64,000 nucleotides of DNA from Microbotryomycetes sp. JL201 (GCA_033819885.1 JAQYUZ010000015.1:62001-126000); one strand, 5' to 3'; shown: positions 1 through 13,671, counted from the first letter of the stretch. Numbers and translations are program-made. The notes: generated from the sequence alone by a model not told the origin.

Positions 1-3000
1 CGGATGAGCCTTGCCGACGTCCGTCAGAACGTGTTGGATCAACTTGCGAACGTTTGGACTTGGGGCATGAATACGAGCGATGAGCTGTAAAGAACCATAA
101 GGCATCAAGCTTCGAACCCTTTTCAAGCGTGAAGAGTCAGAACGAACCTGCGGAATGACGTCCAACCACGTATCGACGCTAACCGTCCTGAAACCGTCCA
201 TGATGGCAGCTGTCACCTCTTGAGCATGACCATACTTGAACCACATCGTAAGCAAACGCAACGTGTCTTGCAAAGAATTGCCCGGAGAGAGCGCGATCGA
301 GCGGAAGAAGGCTGGACGGTAGCGACTCAGCACGCATGTGCGAGCTTGATTGGACTATTGGCTCACCTTGAACGGATGGAACAAGATGATCGGAGAAGAT
401 TGCAGGTGGCAGTGCATCTTGCTCGCTTTGACTTTTGGCGAAATGGGCCACAACTTCGCTGTTGGCAAGCGCCCACGCATGCCACGCCTTGTACCACGTC
501 GGGTCAAGATTCGTTGCCAACAGGTACGACTGTAATATTTCGGTGATTGCGTCCGAGCCCCAGTCTTCCTGCATCGCGCTTTGCCATTCGCCGAGTTTGT
601 AGTAGCATCGCGCGAGCAGCTTTGTGAACTCGGCCACTTTGCCAGTCTGAGACAGTTCGGCGGATGCGGTATGGTTGCCATCGGGGTGCATGCCGAGGTC
701 TCCTGACAACTTGTTGGTGAACTCCCGCAGGAACGTGAGCGTCTCTTCTCGCGCGCCGGTTGCCCACATGTATTTCAGGTGGGCATAGATCACTTGCGGT
801 GGACCAGACATTCCCTGCTCGTGAATGGGCATTGTCAACAAGCCAGCTATCTGGGAAAGTGGGGTTGTGACTCACGGGCGCTGACATATCGTCTCCCATC
901 AGCGAGTTGAGCGTCTTTTCGGCTAGTCCAAGCCGACCCGACTTGCGACACAAGTTGGCGAACTTGACCCACATCTCAGTATTTTCGCGAGGCGTGACGA
1001 CCAGTGCGCGAACTTTCAGGATGCGTTGCCACACGTCGACGTCGCGCTTGCAACCAGTGAGCCTGCGTGCGAGCCCGTCTCAGACCTGAAAGGGGAATAC
1101 CTTGCCGATGGTGCTCACCTCTTCATCCAAGTCTTCTGAATGACATTGCGTCGCTCTATGTTGCCAACGGCCGTCGCCTCCTTATACGAGATGATCTCCT
1201 CAAGCTCGGACAGCATCTGAATCCTCACAACGGCGCTGCGACATGCATCGTCAGCGAGATTCGTACATTCGAATGGAGGAATACTCACTCGTATGCTCGG
1301 TTGTAGCTCTCTCCGACAAGCGTCGTCAATTCTGTGTCGAGCAAATCTCTGGCCTTGTTGATGTGACTTTGGGCCCTTTGGAACTGTCCCCGATGGATCG
1401 ACAAGATCGACCTGAACCAAGCTCGATCCGCCGAATCGTGTTTGAGCACACTGATGTACAGGTCCATGGACTCCCACTGGGCCAAACCCCAGGACGCTGC
1501 GGCTGCCAAAGGTGCAATCTTGCGCTTCATGTCCTGGTTCGCTCGGGTCCAATTTACTTGAGCCAACTGCGCCAGAGACTCCCACTCGCCAAGGGCGTGC
1601 AAGCACCGCATACGACCAAGGGTCACTTCGAACGAGTCGGGCTGCTCTTGAGCTTTGCGGTTTAGAGCGGCAAGTGCATCCTCCCAGCGTTCGAGCTCGA
1701 TGTACCATTCTTCCTTGAGCTCGAGGTTGTGCACTTGGTTCGCGTAGATGAGGATGCCGACGGAGACATCGGGTTGTTGCAACGAGTTGTTGATGCGTAT
1801 TAGTTCTTCAATGGTCTGCAGCGAAGGGTCTGTCAAGACTTCGAGCTCCTTGTAGTGTAGAGCTTTGGCGTAAGCTCGGCACTTGAGGGCATATGCGCCA
1901 AGAGTAGAGATTGGAATTGGCAGAACCTTGTCGTCATGCTCCATGAACTCGGCCAAGTTGAGTAAGGTCTGGGTGATTTCTGGCGGCAAAGATGGGGCGG
2001 CCAATGCCGTTTGGATTGCTCGAACGAGCTCTTCCTGCAGAGTTGATCAACGTCAGCCTCTTCGTCTCTCTGGACAATGCTTTACGCACTTGGTACTGGT
2101 CGTACAACTCTGTCCAACAAGACACGAACGCGGCGTTGAACAAGTCGCGAGCCAACGGGTTGTATACTTCGGCCAAATTGGCGCACGCTCTCAAAGAAAG
2201 TGAAGGGGAGCTTTTGAGTAGCTGGACGCTCAGCCGTTTCATCCACTCTCGCCAGTCGTCAGGTTTCGCCCTGTCAACCGGTTCCCAAGCGTGCTTGAGA
2301 TTTACTTGGTTTACCGGCAGTTTGTTGACTCCAGCATCGGCAGCGACGATCGCTTCGTTACTCGGCAAGATGACACTGCAGTCGACATTGTGTCAGAGCG
2401 TATGGACACGAACTTCTGCGAGAGACTCACGGATCGCCATAGACCTGACCCTGCGGCAAGGGCTCTCCGTTCAACAGCTTTGCAACAAGCGATTCGTACC
2501 CAGGGTGCACGATGCGGTTTCTGACCAAGCTCTGTGCGGGACAGACTGAGCAAGATGTACATGACATGGTCAATTGGCTCACCTTGTTGATCATCGGGAC
2601 GAACAGAGCAAAATCAGATCCCATCTGTAACAACAATGAGCACAACGCGTCCATGGCAGGCTGCCTCAAGTCTGTTGGAGAATTTGGCGAGGACAGAACT
2701 CTTGCAAGCGGGTGAATGATCCTCGAGGCATGGTCGGCAAAATTTATTTTGCGAGACAACTGCGAAACAGTTTGCATGGCCTGCTTGCGCAAGATGACAG
2801 GCACGTCTGCCAACTCGAATGTTCTTACGATCGCCGGAATTATCAGGTGCAAATATTCTTCGAGGCTCGAGCCGAAGATCCCAAAGGCGAGCAGCACCTT
2901 GATCAAAGTGTTTTGTCGCCTCGGTTCGCTCAAGTCGTATTCGAAGGCCTGGAGCATCAACGGCAACAAACTCGGCAGGTATGCTTTGAACTCTGCATCA

Positions 3001-6000
3001 AGGGCGAGTGCGATCGACTGAATCACGTCGATAATTATGATCTGCAAACCTGGGTTCGTCGTGGTCGTCCAGAAGTCTCGGATCGTGGCCATGATCGGAG
3101 GCAGATGGTTCCGGATGTGTTGCTTGACCATCGAGATGAGTTGTCCAAGATTCTGGAAGTAATACTCCTGCAGCCCGACAGGACAGGTCCGCATCACATT
3201 GAGGAAAGCTGGCAGCACCTGAGGGAGGAAGCTGACAACCTTGAGCCGCAATGACCGGAAAATGTACATGATCGCGTCAACGACGGCCGTGTGATGGTCA
3301 CTGAGAGATGGATCCGTAAACACGCTCAACAATGCGTTGAACGCGATCGTCGGGTAGTACTCGTCGTGCGACGGCCCAATGTTGGACGGATGAGTCGGAT
3401 CTGTTGGGTTGTACGCTTCGACGAACGCGTCATTCGAGATTCCTTCTGCAACTGTGTGCCGGTACGGATCGAGCGCGCCCAGCGTGCCCATCACACGAAT
3501 CACTTCACGACGCGTGTGTTGAGAGGGCTCGGTTTTGAGCAAGCTGATGAGCAAGCCGAGCAATGACGGATGGTCCAGGTACGGGTCAATCACGTAACCG
3601 GCGTGCGAGGACAGCTGGCTGAGCGCCTTGAGAGCGGAATCACGTTTCTGCGTCGACGCTTGGTCATGCAGAGTGTCCAGTATAAGCGCCATGAGCGGCT
3701 GCAACTCTGGCAAAACGTCTTCACCGCCAACGCGAGACAGTTCACCGAGCGTGTTGAGAACGCTCGCGGCGACAGATGGTGAAGGATCGCGTGATTTCGG
3801 CAGCAAGACGTTGAGCATCGGTAGCACGTAGGGCTTTGTTAAGCGCTGAGACGCGCCGACGAGAAGACCGAGTAGCGTGGCCGCCTCTTCCTTTGAACGG
3901 CTCGCGGTCGAGTATTCAAGCTCGGTCAAGAGCTGGATGAGCGTCTTGCGCAACGATGGCATAACGTATGCGGGATTGAGGCTCGCCAGGCGCCCTATGA
4001 TCTTGATGGCGACTTCTCGAATAGCGTACACTTCGTCGTTGAGTGCGATAAACAATGACCTCACGCACTCGGCGTGGGCCAAATGTCGATCAAACTTTGA
4101 ATCAAGATGCGAGATCGTCGCTTGTCGAATCAGCGGGTCTGCAAACAAAAACAGTCAGGAACACGGACGCGTCACTTTCACCGTGGTCCATTGAGTTCGC
4201 ACCAGGATCAGCGATTGCCAGCGTCAGAAGCTTCTCCAATACCTCGTTGACGAGTTTGATGGCGTGATTGCTCGTCTGCGTTACAACCGGGTCGTTTGAC
4301 AGGACTTGGCAGCATGAGAGCGCAGCTGCCCGCCTGACGTCTGGATTGTCGTCCTCGACGTATCTGATGACGTGCTCGCGAATAAATTCGCTCAGGCTCA
4401 GCTCGGCAGTCTCTAGCGTTGTCATCTTGTTGATCTGCGAAACGCCTCGGAAGTTGAACGATCCAAGGATTTCGAGCGCGAGCACGACCGAGTGCGGGTC
4501 GCGGTGCAGGTCTGCTGGCGAGTGATCCATCTTGTGCGGGCGATGTGGCGCGCCGGCGGGACTGAATGGCTCGCCGGCCAGTGTCATCGACAGCAAGTTG
4601 AGCACTCGCTCTGTTAATGGGGCAAGTCAGCTATCGCCAGACGAACGTCCATATGCGCAGACTCGCCTTGAATGTCTGGCAAGAGCGGCGGAATATCGCG
4701 GCCGAGCTGTTGCAAAGCCGTATGCAAAGATGGAGAGAGCCCGTAGGCAAACATGAGGTCCAGCAATTCGTGCATGTGCTTTGTCAGAGCCGGTCCGACG
4801 GATTGCGCGAGCATGCCAATGCACTGAAAGATCGAGTCTTCTGATGGTGCGCCTTTGCGTCTGTCATGTCAAGCACGATCAGCAAAGAAAGGCAAGCCGG
4901 CATATTGTTGTATATGAGCCTACCCTCTGGCGTGCAGACCTTCTTTAATATTGATGAGGATCGCGTCGAGGTAAGGTGCCATACCGCCCTTTACATGCAT
5001 CGCGACGTGTCCAATCGCATGGAACGCCGTTGTTCTGTCTCCTCGATCCTTCTTCAATTGGCTAAGCAGGAACAGCATTGTCTTGTGCAAATAGTTTGGC
5101 ACAAACTCGTGGGTGTTGTACGACGCCAAGGTGGGAATCAGCTCGATGACGGCTCGGCGAACGAGTGGATCTCTGTGATCACGATATGACAAGATCTGGT
5201 CGCAGACTTCGATGTATCGCTCGTTCATGAACTAAGGACCGCGAGCGTCAACTCTCTAGCCAAGGAAGGGGATGAGCAGACCCACCGTCTGTCCCTCCAA
5301 AAATAATTCTTTGTATCCCAGTAACGAGCCGTGTATTGCTTCAGGAAAATTGAGTTTGAAACCTCTCTGCGCCTGCTCAAAGACGAGGTTGAAGGCTTCA
5401 TTCTTGGACTGAATGTCCCGTTGCGTCGCTATCAGCAAACAACCAGCGAGTGCGTCCGCTGCAGCTTCTCGAATTGCGACCTGGTGTTACGGCAGACACG
5501 CAGTCAGCCTTTGGCGTCTGGCACTGATTGGACCTCAGTACCTTTGGGTCTCGGAGAGCGGTCCACAAGTTGTCGAGAAGGTCGAGCACGTAATCATAGA
5601 TAAGTGCAGGAGCCGCTCTTGTCAACTCGCGCAAGACGAGCACGGCAGCGTATCGGCGCGCTTCAATTCTCTCGCCTAGTAAAAGTGGCGCGATCGTCAT
5701 TAGAGCTTGGACTGCGAATTCGATGGTCGAAGCGAGTAGCAAGACGCACCTTGTAGCCATTCTATACAGCTCTTGACTTGGACGTCGACGTGCCCGCTCA
5801 TGAGCGACCCACCTTGAGCGGCCAAACGTGCTGAGACGGACAAGTCTTGTGAGCCAGGGAAGCGGCGATCGTGAAGCAATGGCGAACTGACCAAATACTT
5901 TGGCAGCGAGCGTCATGACGAGCGGGTCTGGACAAGGGAAGGCACGCTGAACGGACGCGGCCAAGCGCAGAGCTCTGGACATGTCATTGCCCAAGACGTC

Positions 6001-6458
6001 GACAATCTTGTCTGTTTCGGGTCAGTGTTACCAGTCAGCCGGGCAAGGGCGCAGGATAGGAGCAGGGTACAACAGACCGATGGCAGTGACGCCTGCAAGC
6101 TTGTCCTGCAAGTCTGTCGAATTGACGAGCGCAAAGCATCGCGCATGAATCTCGCTGTACGCCTTGTTGAACGCCTCTGCCGACAGTGATCTCGAGCTGG
6201 CGAGGATCTGAGTGACAATCAAGTCAGCTGGCGCGTATCGTGCGGGTGCAATGTCGTTGTACTTGCGTAATTGTACAATTCGTTGCTCGCGCGGATCCGG
6301 ACCTCGTCAGATCTGTGCAAGGAAGACGCGCACGCGCGTGTCAGGAGTCTCCCACTCATGACGGCCACGGATGCTCACTTTGATCGCAGGTCAAACAGGA
6401 TCGCGTCGAGTGGCCTCTCGCCTTTGGTCGCGGCCCGGCCGTTGACGAACGCCTGCAT
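1..6458 (-). CDS. TOR: TOR serine/threonine kinase (N-terminal and FAT part; C-terminus off the window)
   Basis: This is the target-of-rapamycin kinase, the scaffold and catalytic subunit of TORC1/TORC2 that couples nutrients to growth. The window holds the N-terminal HEAT-repeat array (about 6458-2400; for example the 573-residue stretch at 4148-2427 with [19 protein letters not shown] and [19 protein letters not shown]) and most of the FAT domain (about 2000-1, with [19 protein letters not shown] and [15 protein letters not shown]). FRB, kinase and FATC would lie beyond base 1. I place the start at the ATG whose A is at 6458 because an in-frame TGA lies two codons upstream and the exon reads [11 protein letters not shown] then [11 protein letters not shown], which joins across an intron (6313-6378) to [12 protein letters not shown], matching the family N-terminus. 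Another clear intron is 85-147, joining DTWLDVIPQ to [12 protein letters not shown]. About a dozen introns in all. The family assignment is very secure; the exact exon ends between about 5000 and 6250 are less so. Confidence 0.95.
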
Positions 6459-6711
6459 CGCCGCTCAGCACAGTCTAGCCCAGACCGCACGCACGCAATC
6501 GCAAGACGCTTATGACGCTCGACGGCGCGCGAGCGTAGGCCAATCCGCGGTGTGCCGGGCGAGACGAGGGCAAACGACGGCTGACGACTCGGCTTGTGGG
6601 GGTCGTCCAACCGTTCATCAGGCACCAGGAAATCTAGCCAGCAGGCATTCTAGACTTGCATCAGGTCATTCTATGAACAAGTCTGCTTTACCCTTGTGCA
6701 TCCTTGCAGCC

Positions 6712-7947
6712 TCAAAATTCGCCTTTTTGCTCTGGCACGGTAATTCTGAGCTTGCCATGCTGCATCCCATGCTCAATATTATCAAGACAAAACGACTCCA
6801 TGTCACGTTGCGTTTCGACCGTCAAGGTCCTGCTCCAGAGATGATCAGGATGGAGGAGAACTGGATAAGACACAAAGACGAGATCACTGACCCGACATGC
6901 GGCAACAAGAATGCCTTTTCCGATTTGAGCAACTCGTCTGGTACAGAAGGCTCGTGTTCGAACACGTCCAGCCCACAGCCAGCAATCTCGCCACCCTCTA
7001 GAGCCTTGATCAGCGCCTGCTCGTCTACGATGGGGCCTCTAGCCGTGTTGACTAGTATAGCCGAATTCTTCATCATTTTGAACTCTGATTCGCCTATTGA
7101 ATGTTTTGTTGACGAGTTCAAAGGCAGATTGAGCGACAAGACGTCACTCGTTTCGAGCAGCTCTTGCTTCGACACGTATTTCGCGCCTTGCTCGAGCTCT
7201 GGCGACAGTCGGCTGCGGTTATGATAGAGCACGTCTTTGACTCCCAACGCTCGACATCTTGCCGCGAAAGCTCTGCCAATGCCGCCCATACCGAGTATGC
7301 CTACCACCTTGCCTTTTGGATCATGGCTGAGCGCCAAGCCAGCGTTGAACTTGCCACGTCGCAGATTCACTTGCGCCAAGCCAAATTGCCGGAGGGCGCC
7401 AATCATGAGGAACAAGGCAGTATCGGCAGTGGCACCGTCGACTACCGTCGGCACGTTAGACACTTGAATGTGGCGTTTCGTACACGTCGCCACATCAACT
7501 GTCAAGAAGCAGCAGCCTTTAGATCAAAGCACACAGCGCAGCTGTCATGCAAGAAGCGCAATGCTTACTTTGGTCGTAACCCGCGCCGTTGTGGCAGATG
7601 AACTTTAGGGCTGCCGGTAGTCCGTCGATCAATTCTGCATCAAACAAGCCCGTCACTTTGGTTGCCGGTCCTTTAAAGTGTCTGTACAATGCCTCGACTT
7701 TGTTGTACTTTGATCTGCAATCCTCTAGGAACTCTTGCCTGTCGCGACTCTCAAGTGACTGCAAGCGAATCCCATTAGTACATCAGTTGGATGACGACGT
7801 GATTGATTCAATGCATATGCTCACAAGCACGTCGTAGGACTGCTTGAGCTTGGCCAAATCGTGCTTGGCGAGTTGAATGTCGTCCATCAACAAGACTTGG
7901 CGCCTCAGCGACGCTGCACTGCTCGACAACAGTCGCCACCGTTGCAT
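6712..7947 (-). CDS. D-isomer-specific 2-hydroxyacid dehydrogenase (glyoxylate/hydroxypyruvate reductase type)
   Basis: NAD(P)H-dependent reduction of a 2-keto acid such as glyoxylate or hydroxypyruvate; the substrate is inferred from the family only. The nucleotide-binding motif GILGMGGIGRAFAARC (GxGxxG), the catalytic Arg in VNTARGPIVDEQAL, the Glu in LDVFEHEP and the His in LLPHVGT are all present. Four exons can be read: the N-terminus from ATG at 7947 (MQRWRLLSS, then QVLLMDDIQLAKHDLAKL), SLESRDRQEFLEDC to ICHNGAGYDQ, the NAD-binding exon starting IDVATCTKRHIQVSN, and a last exon TLTVETQRDMESFC ending RITVPEQKGEF before TGA at 6712-6714. An in-frame ATG further upstream (about 8003) could extend the N-terminus. 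The gene sits between TOR and NUP53, all on the minus strand with under 260 bp between them. Confidence 0.88.
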
Positions 7948-8136
7948 GTGACTTGACCTCTTTGCTCTCAGGCATCCTGCGCAAGTAAGCATGGCGGACA
8001 TGGCTACCGAACCCGAGTCAAGGCAGATTCCAAGGCCGGGACGGGGAACCATGAACACTTGATTGCAATTCTTATTAACAAAGGTGAGGCGCAAATCTGA
8101 CACGCAAAAAGAGGCACCCATCAAGAGCAGTCGTAT

Positions 8137-9749
8137 TTACCAACCAAATACAGCGTCAGATACTTTACCGAGCAATCCGCGATGTTGCTGGCCTTGCTGC
8201 TGCAGAACAGCCTGTCTGCTCTTCTCTGCGAACAAACTCGCATGCGGATCCGCACTTGACGATGACGAAAGAGGCGATTTGACGTTGGCAGTGCCCGGTG
8301 CGCCGCCAAACAGTCCTCGTCTAGGCGGCGTCGGCTTGAATGCAGAGTCGGGTCCGAGCACATTCGACTGTTTGCCGGACGGCGTCGCACTAGGAAGGGA
8401 TACACGAGATTGACTCGACGTCGTGTTATGAGCTGCAACGTCGAGCTTGTCGCTCGCGGACCCGCCACCGTTCTCATTCGACGCGACTGCCTGCCTCAGG
8501 TGATCTTCATCGACAGCTTTGACCCCGATCATCAAAGCACCGCCGAGCACTTCTCCGTTCTTGCGAGCGGCCCTGAAGGCTGACCACGCTTGCGCATATA
8601 CGATTGTGACCCAGTTGCCGCCTTCGCTGCTGGGCGTCGTCGCGACCACATCTCCAAACTGTGCAAAATACTCAAGTACAAGGTCGAGGGCAGAAGAAGG
8701 GAACCCAAATACGTTGATCGCGTAGCCATTAGCCGACTGAGAGTTTGAATTCTGAGCGCCGCCCGACGTCGATTGATTTCTAACAGCCCGTACACCGTCA
8801 GCTTTTCCTCGACAGAACTTTTCGCCGCTTTTCGGGTTCGAACAAACTTACAACGGTTCTGTGTTGAAGCCTCCTAGCGAATCGTTGCCTTCCATATCGC
8901 CTAGAGACGAAATCGGCGGTGCGTCGTCATCTTGCTCAGCGGTCCGTTGCAGTGCACTGCCGCCTCGGCCAAAAGCTTTTGGTGAGCGCGAGGGCGTTGC
9001 GCTGGAATAGTATTCGCAAAAAGTCAGCCAAGAGTACCTCAGACAGTCGCGAATAGCTGACCTCTCTTTGACCGAATTGGCAAACAGTCCCTGACTGCCG
9101 AACCTCGTTGCTGGTGATCCAGAGAATGATTGCCTTCTTGCAGGCGAGTCCCATTTCGTTTCTTCCGTGGACTGAGGCGGAGTCATCTCCGTCTGGCAAG
9201 CAAGAACCGTGAGCTGAAAACCTGAAAGTCGAATCCAGGGGGCAAGAAGCGCACCTGAGCAGTCACACCACCTGACAAGTACCCTGGCAAGTAGCTTCGT
9301 TTTGCCTGTTGCGTGTGCTGGCCTCCTGGCGTGCCTGCGAACCCTGCGTGCGCCATGTTTGACGACCCTGGCGTGCCAAATTGGACCCCGTAGCCCGATT
9401 GAGGTGTAGCAGAGTTGACTTGTGATCCAAAGTATGATTGCTGTTGCGCGTACGGTTGTTGCGAAGGTGTGGACGACGAGCCAAACAGGCCGTGCTGCTG
9501 CTGCTGTCCCTGCTGCGCTTGCATTGAGCCGAAACCGCCGAAGGACGGCCCTGACTGACTTGAAGAACCAAACAACGAGCCTGATGATGCTGCCGGCGGT
9601 GCCTGGAAAGCGGATGACGAGCCTGCGGTCGGTTGAGCGAACGTCGACGGCGACGCGGCTGTAGCTTGTTGCGACGGCTGTTGACTCGCAAATAGCGACG
9701 GCCCACCTGTCTTGAATGGTGAAGACGACGCGCCTTGCGACCCGAACAT
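8137..9749 (-). CDS. NUP53: Nucleoporin NUP53/NUP35 (RRM_Nup35 domain)
   Basis: Structural nucleoporin of the inner ring of the nuclear pore complex. The N-terminal half (from ATG at 9749, MFGSQGASSSPFKTGG) is low-complexity, rich in S, Q, A, G and T with FG/GLFG-like spots (SLFGSSSQ, GLFGSSSTP, FGTPG). The C-terminal half carries the atypical RRM dimerisation fold (YAINVFGFPSSALDLVLEYF, GGNWVTIVYAQAW, MIGVKAVDEDHLRQ). The protein ends GLLGKVSDAVFGW, which resembles the membrane-binding amphipathic C-terminal helix of this family. At least three introns are visible; one is supported by reading TEPL across GTAAGT...TTAG to NQSTSGGAQN. Assignment rests on domain order and the C-terminal helix. 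Start is the first ATG giving the FG-like N-terminus; an upstream in-frame ATG exists. Confidence 0.85.
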
Positions 9750-9971
9750 CGTCGTTTGGTGGAAGGAGTGCGCGACAGGCAAGCGTAAGCGCAACAAGAT
9801 GATGGAGAATATTCGATGCGTCGGACATGATCACGCAACCGCACACTTCTTAAAAGCTGATGTGGACGACATTTTTATGGTATTTCAGCGCTGCATCTCG
9901 TTCCGGTTCAAAAATGCAAAACAGGCGGCAAGCATCAGACAATTCCATCACACATTTGCGTTGCCACGCGA

Positions 9972-12900
9972 CTAGGTGAGAGGCAAGCCCAACAACCTCG
10001 CGAGCGTTGGTCGAGCTTCTTGCAGCTTGCCCTCCAATTCTCGGACCGTCTTCTGTGCCTCAACGAGCTGCTCGCTGACGGTGCCGAGATTTTGCTGCAA
10101 GAGTTTGGTTTGCTGAGCCTCGGACTGTAGCAAAGCCTCGCTCGCAGCGGCTTGGGCAGTCATGTCGACCTGGTGGCGTTCCAATTCAACCACCTTTGAT
10201 TTGAGCTCGTCAATCATTTCGGGCAGGCGTGCGAAAGAAATTCGGTGTTCGACGTCAGGCATGAAAGGTTCTTTACTTTGCTGGGACGCCACATCAGTCG
10301 CTGGCGTCGTCGCAACGGTGAATTGACTGATCCGTGAGATCGCCGTCGACAGAATCTCATGCTGCGTAGCTAGCTGCAGGCGGACCACCTTGATCTCCTC
10401 TTTGAGCGATTCGACTTGGCATATTGCTGTATCGCGGCTAGCTCGCGACTCGCCCAGCATGCCCCTGATCGCGTCGCATTGGGTTTCGATCAAGCCCAAG
10501 TTGTCCACGAGCGAATCCTCGCTTTCTTCAGGCACGTCAACGGTCAGACCAGAATCCAGCGCGAATGCGGACAATATGCTCCGTGAAATGATAAAGCTGG
10601 TGTACAGTCGACTGTCCGAGTCAGAATTGCTTCGCGTCAAGCTCACAATGTGCTCCCGGACGAGCTCCAGCACGTCAAGAGGGTTTGCATCGTCAGCCGC
10701 ATCGAATCCGAGATTTTCTGCCGTTTTTTGGACCTGTTCGCGGAGCTGATGGTGCACCTGACTGAGATCTATCAAAGCCTGTTCGGCCTTGTCTGCTCGT
10801 GCACGTTCTCCATTGAGGGCAGTCCTGCATACACACACGGGATCAGCGGCACCGAACATTTCCATCAGCCAGATGTTGTCAATAACCACTGAACGCACTC
10901 GTGCTGGATCAACATTGCGTCCCTCGTTTCAGTTGCTGCCTCTAGCTTCTTGTTCGTCTCGTCGAAACGTTTCTCCTGGTTGAGGTACTGTTCTTCCATA
11001 ATCTCAAGCTCCGCGCGCTTCGTCTCAAGCTCGTCATCGCGTAAACGAAGGGCCTGCTCAAGTTCTTCGGTACGTTGCTTCGCTTGCGATAATTCTCGCT
11101 CGCCAGCGGCTTTGGCGTCTTCTCGCTCGGCAACGATGCCATCAAGGCTCTTTTGAAGATCTACATTGATGCTGTGAAGAAGCTCGCTCAATCTCTCGCT
11201 CACTTTCTCCTTTACCGGTACGGACTTGCCTCTCGAGCGCCTCGTTCTTTTCCTGCAGAGTCGCCATTTCACTCAACTCGGCATGTGCTCTTTCCAAGCG
11301 ACTGCGTGCCAGCGCCATTTCCGTCTGAAGCGCTTCCTGTTCCTGTCTCAGCACTTTCAAATCGGCTTGGTGTTCCAGCTGGACGTGTTGAAACCGCCTG
11401 GATGTTTGCGTCCGAAAAAAAAATGTCAGCTGTCCCGCTTTCGAGGCCTACTCGAACCACCGCACACAGCTCACTCAGATACAAGAACCAGATCCTCTTG
11501 AAGATTGTCAGCTCGAGCATCTGACAAAGACGAAAGTTTGCGAGCTTCATCTGCAGCGCTTCGTTCTGTCCGAAGGTCGGACTCTAGCCCCGCAATCCTA
11601 CTCAAATGTTCGGTCAGGTCAGCCCGCAGCTGCAGCTCTACCTGTTGTAATGTATCGATGGTATGGTGGAGGTCGTTGCGCTCTTGTTCGAGCCGGGTGA
11701 CGGTGGCGTGACATTGCGTCTGCTGATCCTGAAAACGTCTGTCGAGCAAGTCATCAGATCGCGGTTCCATATCCAGACAGACGTATGGACTGACTGAGAC
11801 ACCAAATCTAAGTCCTCTACGACATTTGCCTTCTTCCTATCGAGTTCGGCGAGATCACGTTTTTGCCAACTTCGTGCAAACCCGTCACGATCAACGTCGC
11901 TTTCGTCTTGGTCTGCCGGCAGTGACTCTTCCTCGTCTAGCGCCTGACCGTATTCATGAACCAAAGTAGGTTCGGGAGATTGATCGAGATCGAGAGTGTG
12001 CTGGCCGAGTTGGAATTGTCGTTTCTTGTCTTGCAAAGGAGTGTCCAACGGAGTCGCGAGCTGTCGCGATGGTGTCATCACTACATCGCCATCCCTCGGC
12101 GGGGCAGCTTGCCCATGCTGATTCTCGTACTGTGTTGGTCTCACTTGACTTGGTTCGGGCATCTGAAGCTCGTCATTTGAACTGGACTGTTCCCCAGAGC
12201 TCGCTTGTAGACCGAAAGAGCCAATCTTGGGCATGCGGTCGGTGTATGATGGTGTGACGAGCATATTAGAGACTTGGTTGTCGTCATTGTCCGATTCGTA
12301 CCCGGACATTTCGGTTTGTGATCGAGATGCCGAAACGTACTGAAGCGGAGCGAGTGGTGGCGATCGCTCGCGTGACGGGTCTCGAGTCCTGGTCGATCTC
12401 GGCGCAGCTCGTTGCATGTACTTGTCTGCAGATTGAGGTTGAGTAAAGATTTCTGGGCGAAATTTGCGGTCGTCCAGAGCCGTACCAGAGCTGTCTGCCA
12501 GCGCCTCCGACGAGTGCTCGCTTTCCAGCTCTGACAACGAAGACGAGCCGTGTCGGACTGATCGTTCCGGCTCGTATCGATCGCGCAGCTCTTTGTAATT
12601 TTCCTTGATCAACTCGTAGCCGTTGGCCAGCACTTCTTGGTCGTGTTCAAGCCGCTCGACTTGAGCATTTGCTTGAGACAGCTCTTGCCTTAATTGGGCA
12701 GACTCTCGAGTCAATTCTCTAACCTTGTCAACCAGTTCGGTCTTCTTGAGTTTGTTTAATTCTTTGCTAAAGATAGGAACAGCCTTGACGCTGTCTTCGT
12801 CAGACGACTCTAGCTCGTCAACTTCGCTCTCATTGCCAGCCGGACTCGGCGTTTGTGCTTTAGCTTTGGGACGGATTGACGCGGTAGTGCGTTTGCTCAA

Positions 12901-13671
12901 GGAAGCCCTGAATTGTGCTGTGCTCGCCTGACGTTGACGTTTGAGCGGTACTTGCTCATTTTCCTGCCCGCTTCGCCCTTCGGAGAGATCGCGCTTCTTC
13001 CCTGACTTGCCTTTGGACGAAGTCTGACTGACAGACACTTTCTTGACGGGCGCAGGAATTGGCGACTCCGTCCGGTCTCGACCAGACTTGGCCTCACCCA
13101 GAAGTGACTCTCGCGTCGGCGTGGCGTTACTCAGAACCAACTGAGCCGCCTTTTCGTCATCAGTTTCGGCATCGTCATTGTCCTCTTTGAACGTTCCAAC
13201 TCGTTTCCTGATAGACGAATCAAGCTGTAGAGTGAGTTTGGTGGGAGACACCAACAAACCCTCGTCTTTCAATTGTTTTTTCGAAGTCGAAACCCTCGCC
13301 GAATTGACCGTCTTTGTCTTGAACAAGTCTGGTCTCAATTCTGCACGATGCTCAACTGGTCGGGGACACAAACATCAGGACTAGTTCGATGCGGTGAGTT
13401 TGAGAGATGAAACCAAAGACTGACGTTGCTTTCTGATTGCTGCGTGACTGACACCTTTTGTCTTGTGTCTGGCCAACTTGAACACGGCCGCCAACACTCT
13501 AGCATTATAGGTCGGTTTGATCGGCCCAGAGCTCATCGTGCGCTTTGCTGACGTTCTCGTCGATGATGCGCTTCGCAATTGATGACTTGAAGAGCGAATC
13601 GTTTGTCGAGCAGAGCCTCTGACGCGGACCATCTTTGGCTTCTTGACAGGCTGACTGAGATTGCGAGCCAT
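9972..13671 (-). CDS. Large coiled-coil, probably nuclear, protein of unknown function
   Basis: Not recognised. The first half is basic, serine-rich and acidic-patched (LSEGRSGQENEQVPLKRQRQ, ESEVDELESSDEDSVK) and suggests a nuclear protein. It is followed by long heptad-rich coiled coils: KTELVDKVRELTRESAQLRQ, then AEREDAKAAGERELSQAKQR and LETKRAELEIMEEQYLNQE, continuing to the C-terminus (VRELEGKLQEARPTLARLLG; stop at 9972). The main reading frame has no ATG between its upstream stop at 13381 and a long way downstream. I therefore start the gene at ATG 13671 (MARNLSQPVKKPKMVRVRG) and join it by an intron (GTCAGT...CCGACCAG, about 13346-13421) that keeps frame, RKQ to LEHRAELRPDL. Introns also fall near 11800, 11480-11400, 11220 and 10830. 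Candidate roles (spindle pole, kinetochore or SMC-like tether) are guesses. The 5' exon join is inferred. Confidence 0.6.

Noticed and set aside
2712-3254. Plus-strand open frames within TOR (for example 180 codons)
   Set aside because: They mirror the TOR HEAT-repeat exon; the minus-strand translation matches a well-known protein.
13369-13371. A start for the coiled-coil protein at 13371
   Set aside because: The codon there is TTG, not ATG; an upstream exon fits better.
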